The position numbers and the translations under genes were made by a program. Under the pieces are notes generated by a model. It saw only the letters and a program-made list of their open reading frames with translations. It did no database searches and was not told the origin of the DNA. 64,000 nt of DNA from Isoetes taiwanensis (taxonomy: Eukaryota > Streptophyta > Lycopodiopsida > Isoetales > Isoetaceae), in contig JAJEKV010000010.1 in assembly GCA_021234155.1 (NCBI GenBank), positions 13,570,538 through 13,634,537 of the forward strand, read 5' to 3'. Positions 13,867-24,740 of this stretch are shown here, one piece after another (the first letter of the stretch is position 1; each line of letters begins with the position of its first letter).

Positions 13867-14095
13867 GGTGAAGGGGGATGACCCCAAGTGAGCTTAAGAC
13901 GCCTGCTATCCCATTCAAAATCAACCATTCTAATGCTTGTGCTTGTTTGTGGGTGCAGGTAACAGGCTCAACTTGCTCTTTGCTATGTATTCGTCAAGTA
14001 TTTCTTGCAAAGTCTGATTACTTGAAAATGATGGAAGAAAATACTTATTTAGCAGCATGTAGTTTATCTCATTCACATGTCTTTTGTAAACTAAG
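13867..14095 (+). CDS. retroelement ORF1 second exon and exon-like segment
   Basis: Two overlapping interpretations fit. Frame A is open 13,878-14,099; joined to the first exon at 13,966 it reads G-STCSLLCIRQVFLAKSDY... to a donor CTAAG|GTAAAT at 14,095. Within it, 13,867-13,958 is bounded by AG and GT and aligns with an exon-like segment at 62,360-62,448 (minus). In that older frame it reads VKGDDPK but now carries stops. The 14,095 donor and the next acceptor (14,485) do not keep one frame, so splicing is uncertain. A third possibility is that the host-like exon was captured by the element. Confidence 0.4.
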
Positions 14096-14485
14096 GTAAA
14101 TCTTTTGCCCTATATTTTCTAAGGGTAAGCTCTTGTACTTCAGGTTGTACAATAATTTTTGTATGGCAAATGAAATTTTATGGCTCTTATGATGAATAAA
14201 GATATCTTTATTGTGCACACTACAGTCTATTTGTTCAAATAGTACCAGACCAAGGCCAAGGCATAAAAGTATCTGTTTATGTCTTGGGCTGCTAATTGGA
14301 GCTGTCTGAATTGCTCGCAGAGGTTTTTAGACAGTTAAAGTATCTGGTCTGGTTTTCCAGATCAGGTAGAAAGGTTTTTTTGATCACACTTCAGTTTATT
14401 AGTTTTACTAGTAACCTTGTCTCTGGTACATAAATGACAGATACACATTATTATCACTAATATCTGGGCTATTTTTTTCTTATAG

Positions 14486-15280
14486 GATGTTATACTAGCT
14501 GATGGCACTGACATCTATAATCAGTGGATAAAGGAACTGATTGTGCAACAATATGATAAATGCAGCATCAGTAGCCCCAACTATGCAGTTCAAACTATAC
14601 TTGGTTGTATCAGGAACAACGACATTCACTCATTCATTACTTTTAAGGAGGTAAACTTATTGGATAAATCGTTATCTCCAGTTTCTTATTTGGGATTTAG
14701 TGGCTGGTTCAAAATATTCCACCTTATGAAGAAGGTCAATTTTGATTTCAATAAATCCAAAGAGATCCTTGTTTCCTTATACAATGAAATGAGCAGTATC
14801 ATTTATGATAGAACCTGCCTAGAAGATGATGCTGCTAAGAAATGAGGCCCGCAGTTCTTGCATTCATCTCTTATCTGGAATTTAGAAGAAATATGATCAA
14901 TATGACTTTAGCGTATGCTAAGAACCCGGATACCAACCTGAAAGTGGCTTTCGGAAATAATAAAATGGCCGATGTTGCAGAAAAAATGATCAGGCCTGTG
15001 GCATTTCTCAAAAAACAGCAATTCTGCTAACAAGAATAAGGCTTGGGAAAGGCCGTATTCTAGTAATAACAGCAACAAATCCAAACATAAAGCCTTCATT
15101 GTTCCTAGAATGCCCTCCAGGATTACTAATGATCCTAAAATCAAGGGAGGAGATGCACACAAATCAGCTCATGGTGTGGATACTATGGATGAGTTTAGTA
15201 TCACAAAAGGTGGAAACAAAGTTATAAGTTTGGATGAGGATTCACTCAAAAGTATTGAAGTGGTGCAGGAATCTGTTTAA
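14486..15280 (+). pseudogene. retroelement ORF1 C-terminal part, frameshifted
   Basis: Follows an acceptor (TTCTTATAG). The reading begins DVILADGTDIYNQWIKELIVQQ and runs to a stop near 14,845. A one-base shift there carries on to 15,030, and another in the run of A's near 15,012 carries on to the stop at 15,280. The last part is basic and Asn/Lys-rich (SSNNSNKSKHK), like a nucleic-acid-binding tail. No zinc knuckle or other known domain is visible. It probably encodes the ORF1 or N-terminal domain preceding the reverse transcriptase. Confidence 0.5.
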
Positions 15281-15702
15281 TTCAGGCTTAAGTTAGACAG
15301 CTAGGCTGTCTTTAAGTCCAAAAAGGGAGGTTGCATGCTGTTTTCCCTTTTTGATCAGTTATAAAACTCTATAATATCCATTTGGCATCTTTAATAAAGA
15401 TCACGTTGTATTATCAACTATATCTTTAAAAAGACATTAAGTGATATGGCAAAAACTTTTGCACATCTATGGTTACTAGTTCTATGACAATGTGATATTA
15501 AATAGATATGTTCTTTGAATATTTTATTCAGGAATGATGAATAGTTAAAACTTCAGAAAAATGCATGTGCTATAGACTTAATTTTCGGTTTAGAAAATGA
15601 TGATTAAATTCTTAATTATCTACTGATAATTATATGTAACTATCTTTCTCTGATTACTTACAAATAAGTCATTGCAGCGGCTAACATATGCTACTATTGT
15701 AG

Positions 15703-17800
15703 GTGGAAAATGTGAAGATCAGAACAATCGTGAAAGATATTAACAACTGCAAACATCTATGCAGTAAAGGTAATGATACAAAATGTAAGATTGTGCATAT
15801 GAAATTCTTGTCTAAAGCATTAGACTCCCTATGTATAAGGAAAATATTTCAAACAGTGCTCTTTGAGGTATTTCAAGAGAGGGGGGCTGAGCTTATTGAA
15901 AATACCAAATTTGCATGGATGTACACGGATCAAATTAGGGACTTGGTCTACAAACCGTACTCGGTCTTTGCTGACACGACAGCAAACAAGTGCCCGTGTA
16001 TGAACCCCAATCTTAGAAAATTCATTGATAAAAAGATTGACCACATAAGAACTACTGATTTGAGCATTATTCACAACCAGAAGCTCAGAAATGCATTTGC
16101 AAAAGGGTTGAACCATATACCAGATCAACCGCTTAGCATTCAGGAATTCAATCAAGAATTTACAAGGGTATGTCACCAATTTTTTGAAGTACATAAGTTT
16201 GACTTATTGGATGTAACGGATGATGATATTCATAATGTTACCTTTTTATTACAAAAGGTAGCGCATGCAGCTGTCACTGACTTAAAAAACTCTTTACATC
16301 CAAGAAGGTTCTTATTACAAGATCCAGAAGTCAAGAAAAATATAGCTTGGCTTAACAGGAATATGTACGTGGCAGGGATTGACAAAGCAGCAAACAACGC
16401 TGCATTTATATGTCCCAAACATATTGCAGATATGGCTAAGATGAGGCTTGATAGCCCGGACTTTGAAAAAAGCAGTTTGTCCCCGGACAATATTAAGACT
16501 AATTGTATTAAAAAAATTAGCACTTTCATTGGTGACAAGGCAGTGCAGCATAGTAAGCTACCATATCTTATGGCAACGTACAAAGCTCACAAAAGTGAGT
16601 ATAGGTGGCTCACTAATGCCCATAACACAGTATTTACTGAAATTGCAGCAGTTATTACCAGCATCCTCAATAATTGCATTGAAACATGGCCTAATATCTG
16701 TTTCAAATTAACTGCTAAATACAGGTTTTGGAATCCTAAAAGGATCAATGCATGCTGGTTAGTCAGTTCGGCATATGATGTAATTTTAAATTTACCCAAT
16801 AGGGTGCACAATGTCTTCAGTGCAGACATCATGAAGTGCTATGAAAATATTCCTATCTTTGGAGAAGAAGGGATAATTGAAGTATGTAATGAGATATCTG
16901 ACATGGTATGGGAGTACATGATGGAGGAGAAAGCATGCTTTGACTTGCTTATAAAAAGCCGAAATGGCAATATATGCATCGGGCAAAGTCTGCTAAAGAC
17001 AAGGAAATATGAGTTGGAATCTTCTTACAAGAAGTGAATTTAAAAATATGAATACATGGCTATTAAGTAATTGTTATGTGCAGATGGCTAATGAAACATG
17101 GAAACAGGTGAAAGGCATCCTCATGGGATTTTCTTGCAGCCCGGCGTGGTGCAATTTATACCTTGCCTGGTTTGAACTCAGGTTTATTCTAAACTTAGCT
17201 TACCATGGCAGATATGCAGATATTTACAGATTTCAACATGCAGCAAGATATATTGATGACCTCAATGTTATCAACGGAGGGAATGTGATGGAGTTCCTCA
17301 CTCAAAATGCTAAATTTCCCTTGTACAACTTCAATTTCCTAAGTGTAAAAGATGAGACAGTCTATGAGGATTGCAAAGAAAATGGTAAGCCAAATGGTAT
17401 TATGTGCAATTTTTTGAATATTACAATCAAAGTGCATAATCAAAACAGAGGAATATTTGAGATGACTAGATATGATAAAAGAGGGAAACTTCCTTTTGAG
17501 GTTAATAAATTCATTAGAGCAGATAGTTGCAGACCATATGGGCAAGCTTCAAAAGTAATAATATCACAAATCCTACCATACGTTTATGCACACTCTGAAG
17601 CCAGCAATGCTGCAAGGGATATCTTTGAGCTAATAGAGGCTTTTGTCAAAAATGGCTTCGGCAGGATCAGAATATCATACATGGTATTGGACATTTTACA
17701 ACTGGAAGATTATCCTGGTACGCTTTATTCCATGTATGACATGATCAAAATGTTAAAGAACATGGTACAGGTGAGCAATTGCATTAAGAGTAGAAAATGA
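15703..17800 (+). pseudogene. reverse transcriptase, Penelope-like, one frameshift
   Basis: It copies element RNA into DNA. The ORF opens directly after a splice-type acceptor (ATTGTAG at 15,702) and runs 444 codons. A single shift near 17,005-17,012 then moves to a second frame that ends at 17,800. Motifs: KAHKSEYRWLT (around residue 292); SADIMKCYENIP with the motif A aspartate near residue 375; KGILMGFSCSPAWCNLYL (motif B); and the catalytic YIDD at 17,249-17,260. The downstream YDKRGKLPFEVN...VIISQILPYV region resembles the region after YxDD in Penelope-like RTs. No endonuclease domain follows. All catalytic residues remain, so the element decayed recently or the shift is a sequencing error. 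Confidence 0.9.
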
Positions 17801-17927
17801 TAGGAAGGGTAGGGCCTTGGTGGTACAACAAGGCCCTACTCTCCTTGTTGATACCATTTTTATCCTTACGTTGTTAAGGTATGAATGCTGTGGCTCTCCC
17901 AACCTAGGGTTGGAGGCGGGTTTTTTT
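17801..17927 (+). other. 3' UTR with three consecutive hairpins
   Basis: Directly after the RT stop. Hairpin 1: GTAGGGCCTTG (17,809-17,819) pairs perfectly with CAAGGCCCTAC (17,829-17,839). Hairpin 2: CCTTA/TAAGG near 17,863-17,879. Hairpin 3: CCAACC/GGTTGG with loop TAG near 17,899-17,913, followed by GGCGGGTTTTTTT. The next element copy starts immediately. It may be the RNA structure recognised by the RT when priming. Confidence 0.6.
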
Positions 17928-20609
17928 ATTAAAGGATGAACATGTTTAAGTGGTTTTGAAGTACTTACAATAGGAATGATACTATAAATCTTGTGATACC
18001 ATCAACATGGCACTTGTCTCCATTTTTTATCATTTATCATGAGATTTCTTTGAAAATATGGTGTAATGCTATATGGACATAGGCAAAGGCTAAACAATAA
18101 GGGCAGAATAGTTAAGGGATTAGTTGTTCTGAAGATATTTCAATCTTTAAATGTACAGATTATGAATGGCTTTAAATGTCTTAGTAGTTGGAGACATTTT
18201 AGCTCAATTGAGTCTATTACACATGAACTACAAGTGTTTGGGGGTCTTTTAGCCATTAAAATTTTTTCTTAAAAGTTATCCGTAATGGTATACGAAAATG
18301 TTGGTCTTTTGAGCTTTGGTTTGAAACAGAAATCTTGAAATGAAGATCGTGACCCTACAAAAAAAAGTTAGGGCAAAACAAACGATTCCATTTGGACAGA
18401 TGGAGAATGATGGAGATAAACGATTGCTCCACCGGCAAGACAAACCCTTAAGGTGCACTTCCTAAGCCACAATAACAATGGATGGGCGACCGACGGTCCT
18501 AAGAACAAATTGGTTTCCTTTGGTATATATATTTGGATTGTTCCCATTGGCATTTGCATTTGTAAAGCGGAAGCCCGTAGGATCGGATCGGGTGCGACCA
18601 CCCTCGGATGCAAGATGCCTAGAAAGAAGGGAGACCTCAACATGTCTACCCGAAAAGAATTCTTGAGGAAAAAAAGCAAGGAAAGTAGTAGCAAAAAAAA
18701 AAACCAATACTGAAAAGTCCAATGCTCCTTGTGTGAAGCCCCAAAATGCACACGAAAATATTCTTGGCCAAGATAATGATCGATCGCTTGTGAAGCTGGG
18801 AAGTCATTGGATCTTAAGGCTATTGCTGCTGAGAGTATTGGGGGAAATCCCATCACCAGAGGCTCTGAATTTGCCAGTACACAAGAAGAGATCCAATCTG
18901 CTCCAAATACTGAAGATCAAGGCATTGCTAAAAACACCATGATGGAAGCTGATGGAGATCCTGCAAGCTCCAAAAAGGTTTGAGGGATTGATTTAACTTA
19001 GATTCATTAATTGTATGCCATTTGGAAGCCACTTGGTTTTAATTAAGCATGCATGTAGTAGGTGACTACCCAAGGCAGTAAAATGCTAGATCTTATTATT
19101 TAGATTCTGGTTTGATGTTTATGACCTCTCCTTACTCAGATCTAGCATTGCTTGAATTTGATAATTCCAAAAAGCATAAAAGGGTTAGTTAATAGGTTAA
19201 AGCATTAGGCATTAGCCTAGATCTGTGAAGATTGCAGTAAGTTTTATCAATAATACTGTTGGTAGATAATGCTTGTAGATTGCTGTATTTTACAACAGGC
19301 TGCATGAGATGAATAAAGACGCATGAACTACAGTTGGAGTGCTAATTAATATAAACCATACATACTGCTATCTCTGAATGCTTGCATATCCAGAGCATTT
19401 GTTGTAGGCATGATATTTTCTGGCCTGATAATTGGATTAGCTATATACATAGGCTGATAATCTTACTGCCCTGTTTAGCATAATGCCAAGCATATAGACT
19501 GATTATCATGGGAATAATGAAGTCTGAGTGCATAGGAAAAGTGGTTTTAAATAATGTTTGAGAATAAGAAGTCTGGGGCTGTGGGAGCAGATATAATAAG
19601 TGTTAATACCATGGCCTATTTAACTAGTTATTTATTAACTTGAATAGCTAGAAAGACTCTAAAATGTATGCAGTGGCAATATGACCACTTTATCTGTTGT
19701 TTATAATGCATGACCACTTTAATTTGTTGTGCATGTATATGCTGATAAATTTACTGCCCTGTTTATCATAAGCAGACGGGTATCCCGGGAACAATAAGAG
19801 CTAGAGTCCATAGTAAGGAAATTCTTTATAATAAGAAATCTGGGGTTTAGTGACCAGATTTGATAAATGTAAATACCATGGCCAATTTAGCTAGTTAATT
19901 GTTTTAGCTGGAAAAACTCTAGAGTCTATGTATTGGTAACATGACCGCTTTAATTGCTGTTTATAAGGCATGAGCATCTTAGAACCAGCTTAACAGCAGA
20001 AATATGACATATGTGCTGTAGGTTTTAAGATGTAGATTGAATGTTTCTAACCTTGCATTCTTAGATAGAATGCTAGCAGGGTGAAGGGGGATGACCCCAA
20101 GTGAGCTTAAGACGCCTGCTATCCCATTCAAAATCAACCATTCTAATGCTTGTGCTTGTTTGTGGGTGCAGGTAACAGGCTCAACTTGCTCTTTGCTATG
20201 TATTCGTCAAGTATTTCTTGCAAAGTCTGATTACTTGAAAATGATGGAAGAAAATACTTATTTAGCAGCATGTATTTTATCTCATTCACATGTATTTTGA
20301 AAACTAAGGTAAATCTTTTGCCCTATATTTTCTAAGGGTAAGCTCTTGTACTTCAAGTTGTACAATAATTTTTGTATGGCAAATGAAATTTTATGGCTCT
20401 TATGATGAATAAAGATATCTTTATTGTGCACACTACAGTCTATTTGTTCAAATAGTACCAGACCAAGGCCAAGGCATAAAAGTATCTGTTTATGTCTTGG
20501 GCTGCTAATTGGAGCTGTCTGAATTTCTCGCAGAGGTTTTTAGACAGTTAAAGTATCTGGTCTGGTTTTCCAGATCAGGTAGAAAGGTTTTTTTTTTTTT
20601 TTTTTTTTT
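17928..20609 (+). repeat. pseudo-LTR direct repeat, copy 2, ends in T tract
   Basis: Second copy of 11,699-14,381. It starts where the first full unit ends (unit length about 6.23 kb) and stops after GGTAGAAAGG in a run of over 20 T's, within the second intron of the element. Its ORF1 exon (from about 18,614) is broken by indels. This looks like a truncated tandem copy. Confidence 0.9.
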
Positions 20610-21747
20610 AATGCATGTACACTTTGATATATGGGTTTATTTGACTTGTTACACCCGTTAAAGTTATGAAATATACCACCATGAGAATGTTCAATGTTTT
20701 GTGGTACATCCGTTGAGCTATGAGGTATATAATACGATGATGATAACTAGTAATACCTTACCTGCTATGATAACTAATACCTTATCAACATGCAAAGATG
20801 TAGTTTATCTTAAAATTTTATTTTGTTAGATTTAAAAAAGTTAGGTTTCCACCAATAGTATATGTAGCTACGTGTTCGTTTGTTACGACGACATATCTGC
20901 TATATATATACAATTATATTATGAGTCCCATATAGGGCCGAAACTATGTAGAGATTCATCCTAGCCGGCGATTTTTACGGGTGTGTCGAGAATGGCCCTT
21001 GGATTTGATGGGGGGCATGCATGGGGCATGCATGGGGCATGCACCCCATCCCTGGGCCGTCGATCGGGCACGTGAGAAATCGTGGCCCTTGATTTTAAGG
21101 TTAAGGAAGGTGGAAGGAAGTTGCTAGTAAAGTTGATCGACCGTCCATCTCCTCGATGGACGGTCTAAATGGTGACACTTCAATCAACCCCGCAGTAGCC
21201 CCCTTTTATTTGGGGCTTTTGATGTGGCCCGTTAGATCTAGGGATTCAATTGGGGTTTTTATCCGGACCGTCCATCCCTGAAATTAGGGCATTTTCCTTC
21301 AAAAAAAAAAAAATGGCATTTCATATTTAATGTTTATTAAATATTGGATGTCTATGTCGGGCTGGGATGTCGGTATCTTATTGCCATGGAATAGGGTCGG
21401 CTGAGATGTCGGAAAAGTGGTATAGGAGTGGAAGGGCATTTTCGTGGCCAAGGCAGCCACGGTCCATGGTGATGAGCAGTGGCAGAGCTTGGAACTGAAG
21501 CGCAAATCTGTTCCAAACGAATTCGAGATCGGCATTTCGGTGGTCGCCGCCCAGCTCCAAAGTTCAGGTTTGCATCGAATGTCTCTGTACGCTCCGATTT
21601 GTTTTCCAAAGCTTTGCTAATGGTGTAGCATTGCTCTTCACAAGAACCAGCCGCCATAGTAAAGGGTCTGCAGCTGGATTATTCAGGCGTCCCTGCGAGG
21701 TTGCAGCATTTTAGATGATCTTTCCCATACTCGCCTGGCAAATCCAG
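20610..21747. other. spacer with short GGGGCATGCAT repeats
   Basis: No gene. At 21,011-21,047 GGGGCATGCAT repeats in tandem and then inverts (GCATGCACCCC). 21,296-21,660 has an A tract followed by Pro/Ser-rich open frames on both strands that do not look conserved. Confidence 0.55.
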
Positions 21748-22319
21748 GTTGATTTTAAAGGCATTTGCTTATGCCCTTCTCCTGATCTCATAAAGAAGTA
21801 CGATCTGTCAGCTGATCTGCATCACGTTGTTAGGCCAGATTTAACTGGTCCTTGGGGTACTCGTTTATTTGACAAGGCAGTACACTACAAATCAGATGCT
21901 ATGTAAGTATTATGTTTGTGAGCACTTTATTCTGGACCAGTCTCTCAAAGCAGGTGCTATGCAGGACAGAGGACCTTGGAACAGCTGATGCAACTTCAGC
22001 AGGCAATATCACAAGTTGAGCGTATTATTCAAGCAGCTAACATTTGTCTGTGGAAAGTTTGAGCACTCGTATCATCCCAGCTACCAGAGGTTGCCCTTCA
22101 TATTTTTTCTAGTTGAATTTTTGGTTAAATATGGAATATTCTAATTCTGTTGTAACTTTGCAGGCCACTGATAGGGTATTCTTAATTCTTGGAGGAGTAG
22201 CAATAGTTCTAGCAGTTCTTCCACTCAGAATTATTGCATTGATATTATTTTTGGACATCTTTATGAGGCAAATGCATGTCAGACGTGAGAGCTCAGAGCA
22301 CTTCAATAGATGTCTTTGA
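21748..22319 (+). pseudogene. captured plant membrane-protein fragment, three exons
   Basis: Three plus-strand exons with good splice sites. 21,748-21,902 follows AATCCAG and ends at GTAAGT (VDFKGICLCPSPDLIKKYD...). 21,954-22,089 joins it in phase (LEQLMQLQQAISQVERIIQ). 22,164-22,319 follows TTTGCAG and encodes a transmembrane stretch (FLILGGVAIVLAVLPLRIIA) with MRQMHVRRESSEHFNR. Stops at TGA in exon 2 (near 22,060) and at 22,317 interrupt an otherwise continuing frame (EWWYSISVVPV follows), each one base from CGA. The pattern resembles the C-terminal membrane region of a plant protein, perhaps of the C2/GRAM type, but I am not sure of the family. Function is lost. Confidence 0.6.
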
Positions 22320-23137
22320 GAATGGTGGTACAGCATATCTGTTGTGCCTGTTCGTCCCCTGAAGAGATGCATCAATAACGTGCACCATGTTGGTTCTTAT
22401 TTGTATGCTGGCTCATGTTAGCGACATCAGTTAATGTGTAGAGATTTGGATTTGTTGTTAAATAGGCAATAGGCCATGTGTAAAAAGCAGTTGGAAATGA
22501 AATAGAAGAAATCTTGATTTATATGATTTGTAATCCATGTTTTTGGGAGTCTTTAATTTCCAGTGCCTTCAATTTCCGGCCGTGGCTTGTGTTTAAAAAA
22601 TCGCTTTGGGGATTTCGGCCATTTCATTCACAAGCTTCAGCTAATCTAACTGCAGGTTATTCTTAGAGCTGGAGGTGAGATTTTGAAGCAAACCTTTAAG
22701 TTTCCTATCTCTTTTTTTGTTCTGATCTGAAAGAAGGCCCATTGGCATCCCTTTGACTATTTAAATGGTTTTTGCAGCTGCAGGCCAATAGATGTTGTTG
22801 TCTAAGCCCTTAAGCCGGGATGGGTCGTATAGAATATCTGCCATATTTTAGCTGGATGCGGCTTATCAACTTTATTTAACCTGGATCACAGCATTTGCTG
22901 AGGTAAACGTTTGGTCCTACGGATGTCCTTCTATGATCCCCTGCTTCTATCCGCTGGTTTCTTTAACCACGGGCCAAGACTAACATAATTTTCCACAGAT
23001 TTAGATGTTTCTCAGGTATTCTGATGCAAAGTTCTTATTTTCCTAATATTTGATCTTCACTGCGCTGTAAATCTGTCTGCAAAACCTTCAGGTTTTGAGA
23101 CACAAAGGTGATTCGAAATATTTAATGCTAGTTTGGA

Positions 23138-23350
23138 TTGTTTGCAGATTTGGGAGTGGCAATCTTTAACTTTGCATCTGTTACGATATTTCTTATTGTA
23201 TTATTGAGTACCAAGAGAGCTCCGCAACAAGATGTTTCACCAAGTGACAGTGCCCAGCCTTCTCATTTGGAGAGGATCCAAGCACAACAGACGAGGGAGT
23301 CACAGTCTCAATCAGATCAGTCTCGAGAAACTTTATATGGTGATGTGCAG
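23138..23350 (+). pseudogene. exon-like membrane-anchor segment
   Basis: Open plus-strand stretch bounded on the right by GATGTGCAG|GTCTGT. It contains a hydrophobic segment (FNFASVTIFLIVLLS) followed by a hydrophilic Gln/Ser-rich tail (QQTRESQSQSDQSRETLYGDVQ). Base composition and splice-like ends suggest a captured exon. Family unknown. It lies between the membrane-protein and GTPase fragments. Confidence 0.4.
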
Positions 23351-23430
23351 GTCTGTATTATAGAAATAATCTAGTTTTTTGCTCATGCTTTCACATCATT
23401 TCGTATTAAGCCAGACCCTCTTTATAAATT

Positions 23431-23665
23431 AGGACTGGAGTTGACCCTCCGTGTAGTGGTTGACGTTGATCTTGTGGTAAGTACACATGTTTTGTTTAAA
23501 CTAATATATAAAGTCTATGAAAAGTTTGGCTGGGCTATTCTCACATTTCGCATTTGGGCAGGGCCTTCCAAATGTAGGCAAATCATCCCTCTTAGCTGCT
23601 GTATCTCTGACCAGACTGAGTACTGAAGATTATTTATTCACATTATGGTCTAGTTTAACCATCTT
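23431..23665 (+). pseudogene. captured OBG-type GTPase fragment
   Basis: Two exons with matching phase: 23,431-23,476 (GLELTLRVVVDVDLV, donor GTAAGT) and from 23,562 after TTGGGCAG (GLPNVGKSSLLAAVS). Joined, they give LRVVVDVDLV-GLPNVGKSSLL, the beta-strand and P-loop (G1, GxxxxGKS) of an OBG/Nog-family GTPase. Switch-region remains follow (STEDYLFTL, where the family has a YPFTTL motif). These GTPases act in ribosome assembly, often in organelles. Only this short part is present, so it is a fragment captured by the CACTA element. Confidence 0.7.
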
Positions 23666-23785
23666 TAAACAGGTTTGGAAAAAATCTACTTGGAAAATAT
23701 TTGAAAGAGAGTGGCCTGAGTTGAAGTAGGCATCTGACTGTGCTTTGCCTTGAGGATTATCTTATTCAGATAACTTCTGCTCTTA

Positions 23786-24740
23786 ATGAATATGAAATTT
23801 CATAAACAGGAATTAAATTGGAATGGTTCAAGGATGCTTCAGATGATTGTAAGTCCCATTGTAGCCGCTGCAACAGCTTTGCGGTTGTTTATTCCTTGTT
23901 GTTTATGTAACACGCTTTTGAAGTTGGAGACTGAGTTGTTGCTAAGCATGAGAACATGGGCTCCCAAATGGATGAGGTGACGACTTTGAAATTTGTGCGC
24001 AGCAACTCTTTGTGCAGGGAATATCTTCTGCCTTGCGCAGTTAGTTTTGGTAAGTATTCTATACTTGTGTGATAAGAGAATGCGGTACCTTCCTATCTAT
24101 TACAACGTGTGGAACACCTTAATAAGTACAAAGGAAACAGTTCACCTACATTCGATTCGAAATTTGAATTTAATTTAATTTTTTGGAACTGTTGTGCAGG
24201 CCGTTGAAGAAATATTTTTCAATTAGAGTCCAATTTTTACCGTACAATATTTGTGTAAAACCAAGGTAAGTGGAAGTTGATAGAATTTCAAAGATTTGGG
24301 TGCAATCAAAGTTCCACCACTTTAGAGGCAATGCAATATTCTAGCTTTCTTGAACTTATCTTGCATCTTATAGAATACTGAGGCATGAGGACTGTTTTCT
24401 TCTTGGGATCTGTCTGCTTATGACACATTGCGCAGCAGCCACATGTTTGAACACGTAGAGCACAATACTTGGAATGTTAAATTAGTCCTTCAAAGAAACA
24501 ACATTTGCTACACAATTTTTTAGATGGTATATTAGCGTACATAAAAAATGGATCCTGAACAAAGATATGTAGACCAAAGGCAGTTAGTTGCCACTTGCCA
24601 CTGTATTACAAGGAACATGATAGACATATCAAAATATGCTTGGAGGCAGTCAGGTGATCAATTGTTTGCAGGCATAAGAAAACATGGTTCTAGACCCTTC
24701 AATCTTTTGCAAAGTTTAGGTTCATCTGCAACGTAAGCCA
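23786..24740 (+). other. further exon-like fragments in CACTA cargo
   Basis: A short open piece near 23,808 (GIKLEWFKDASDD, ending near GTAAGT) and one at 24,672-24,735 after TTTGCAG (IRKHGSRPFNLLQSLGSSAT, ending at GTAAGC) have splice-like borders. They may be more captured exons, from the same or other genes. I cannot name them. Confidence 0.3.

Larger units (their letters stand above)
11699..14381 (+). repeat. pseudo-LTR direct repeat, copy 1
   Basis: Matches 17,928-20,594 over its full length, starting ATTAAAGGATGAAC and ending GGTAGAAAGGTTTTTTT. The copies are near-identical over long runs, with scattered substitutions and small indels, some of which break the ORF in copy 2. The repeat holds the upstream region, the first coding exon, a long intron and a second exon. 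Confidence 0.92.
11699..20609 (+). mobile_element. Penelope-like retroelement with pseudo-LTRs and introns
   Basis: The structure is direct repeat (11,699-14,381), internal region (14,382-17,927), then the same repeat again (17,928-20,609, ending in a T tract). The repeats do not end TG...CA, and the first ORF starts inside the repeat, so this is not an LTR element. It matches a tandem or head-to-tail arrangement in which the second copy is cut short, giving 'pseudo-LTRs', as known for Penelope-like elements. These can also keep introns, as seen here. The reverse transcriptase is plus strand. No GIY-YIG endonuclease is visible. Alternatives are another non-LTR lineage or a retroelement of unclassified type. 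Confidence 0.6.

Noticed and set aside
13845-13960. Hammerhead ribozyme in the retroelement repeat
   Set aside because: Such ribozymes are known from Penelope-like elements, but I could not find the CTGANGA and GAAA core in the expected arrangement.
11699-20609. Interpretation of the 2.7-kb repeats as true LTRs
   Set aside because: No TG..CA ends, no PBS or polypurine tract, no gag/protease/integrase, and ORF1 begins within the repeat; the RT type also disagrees.
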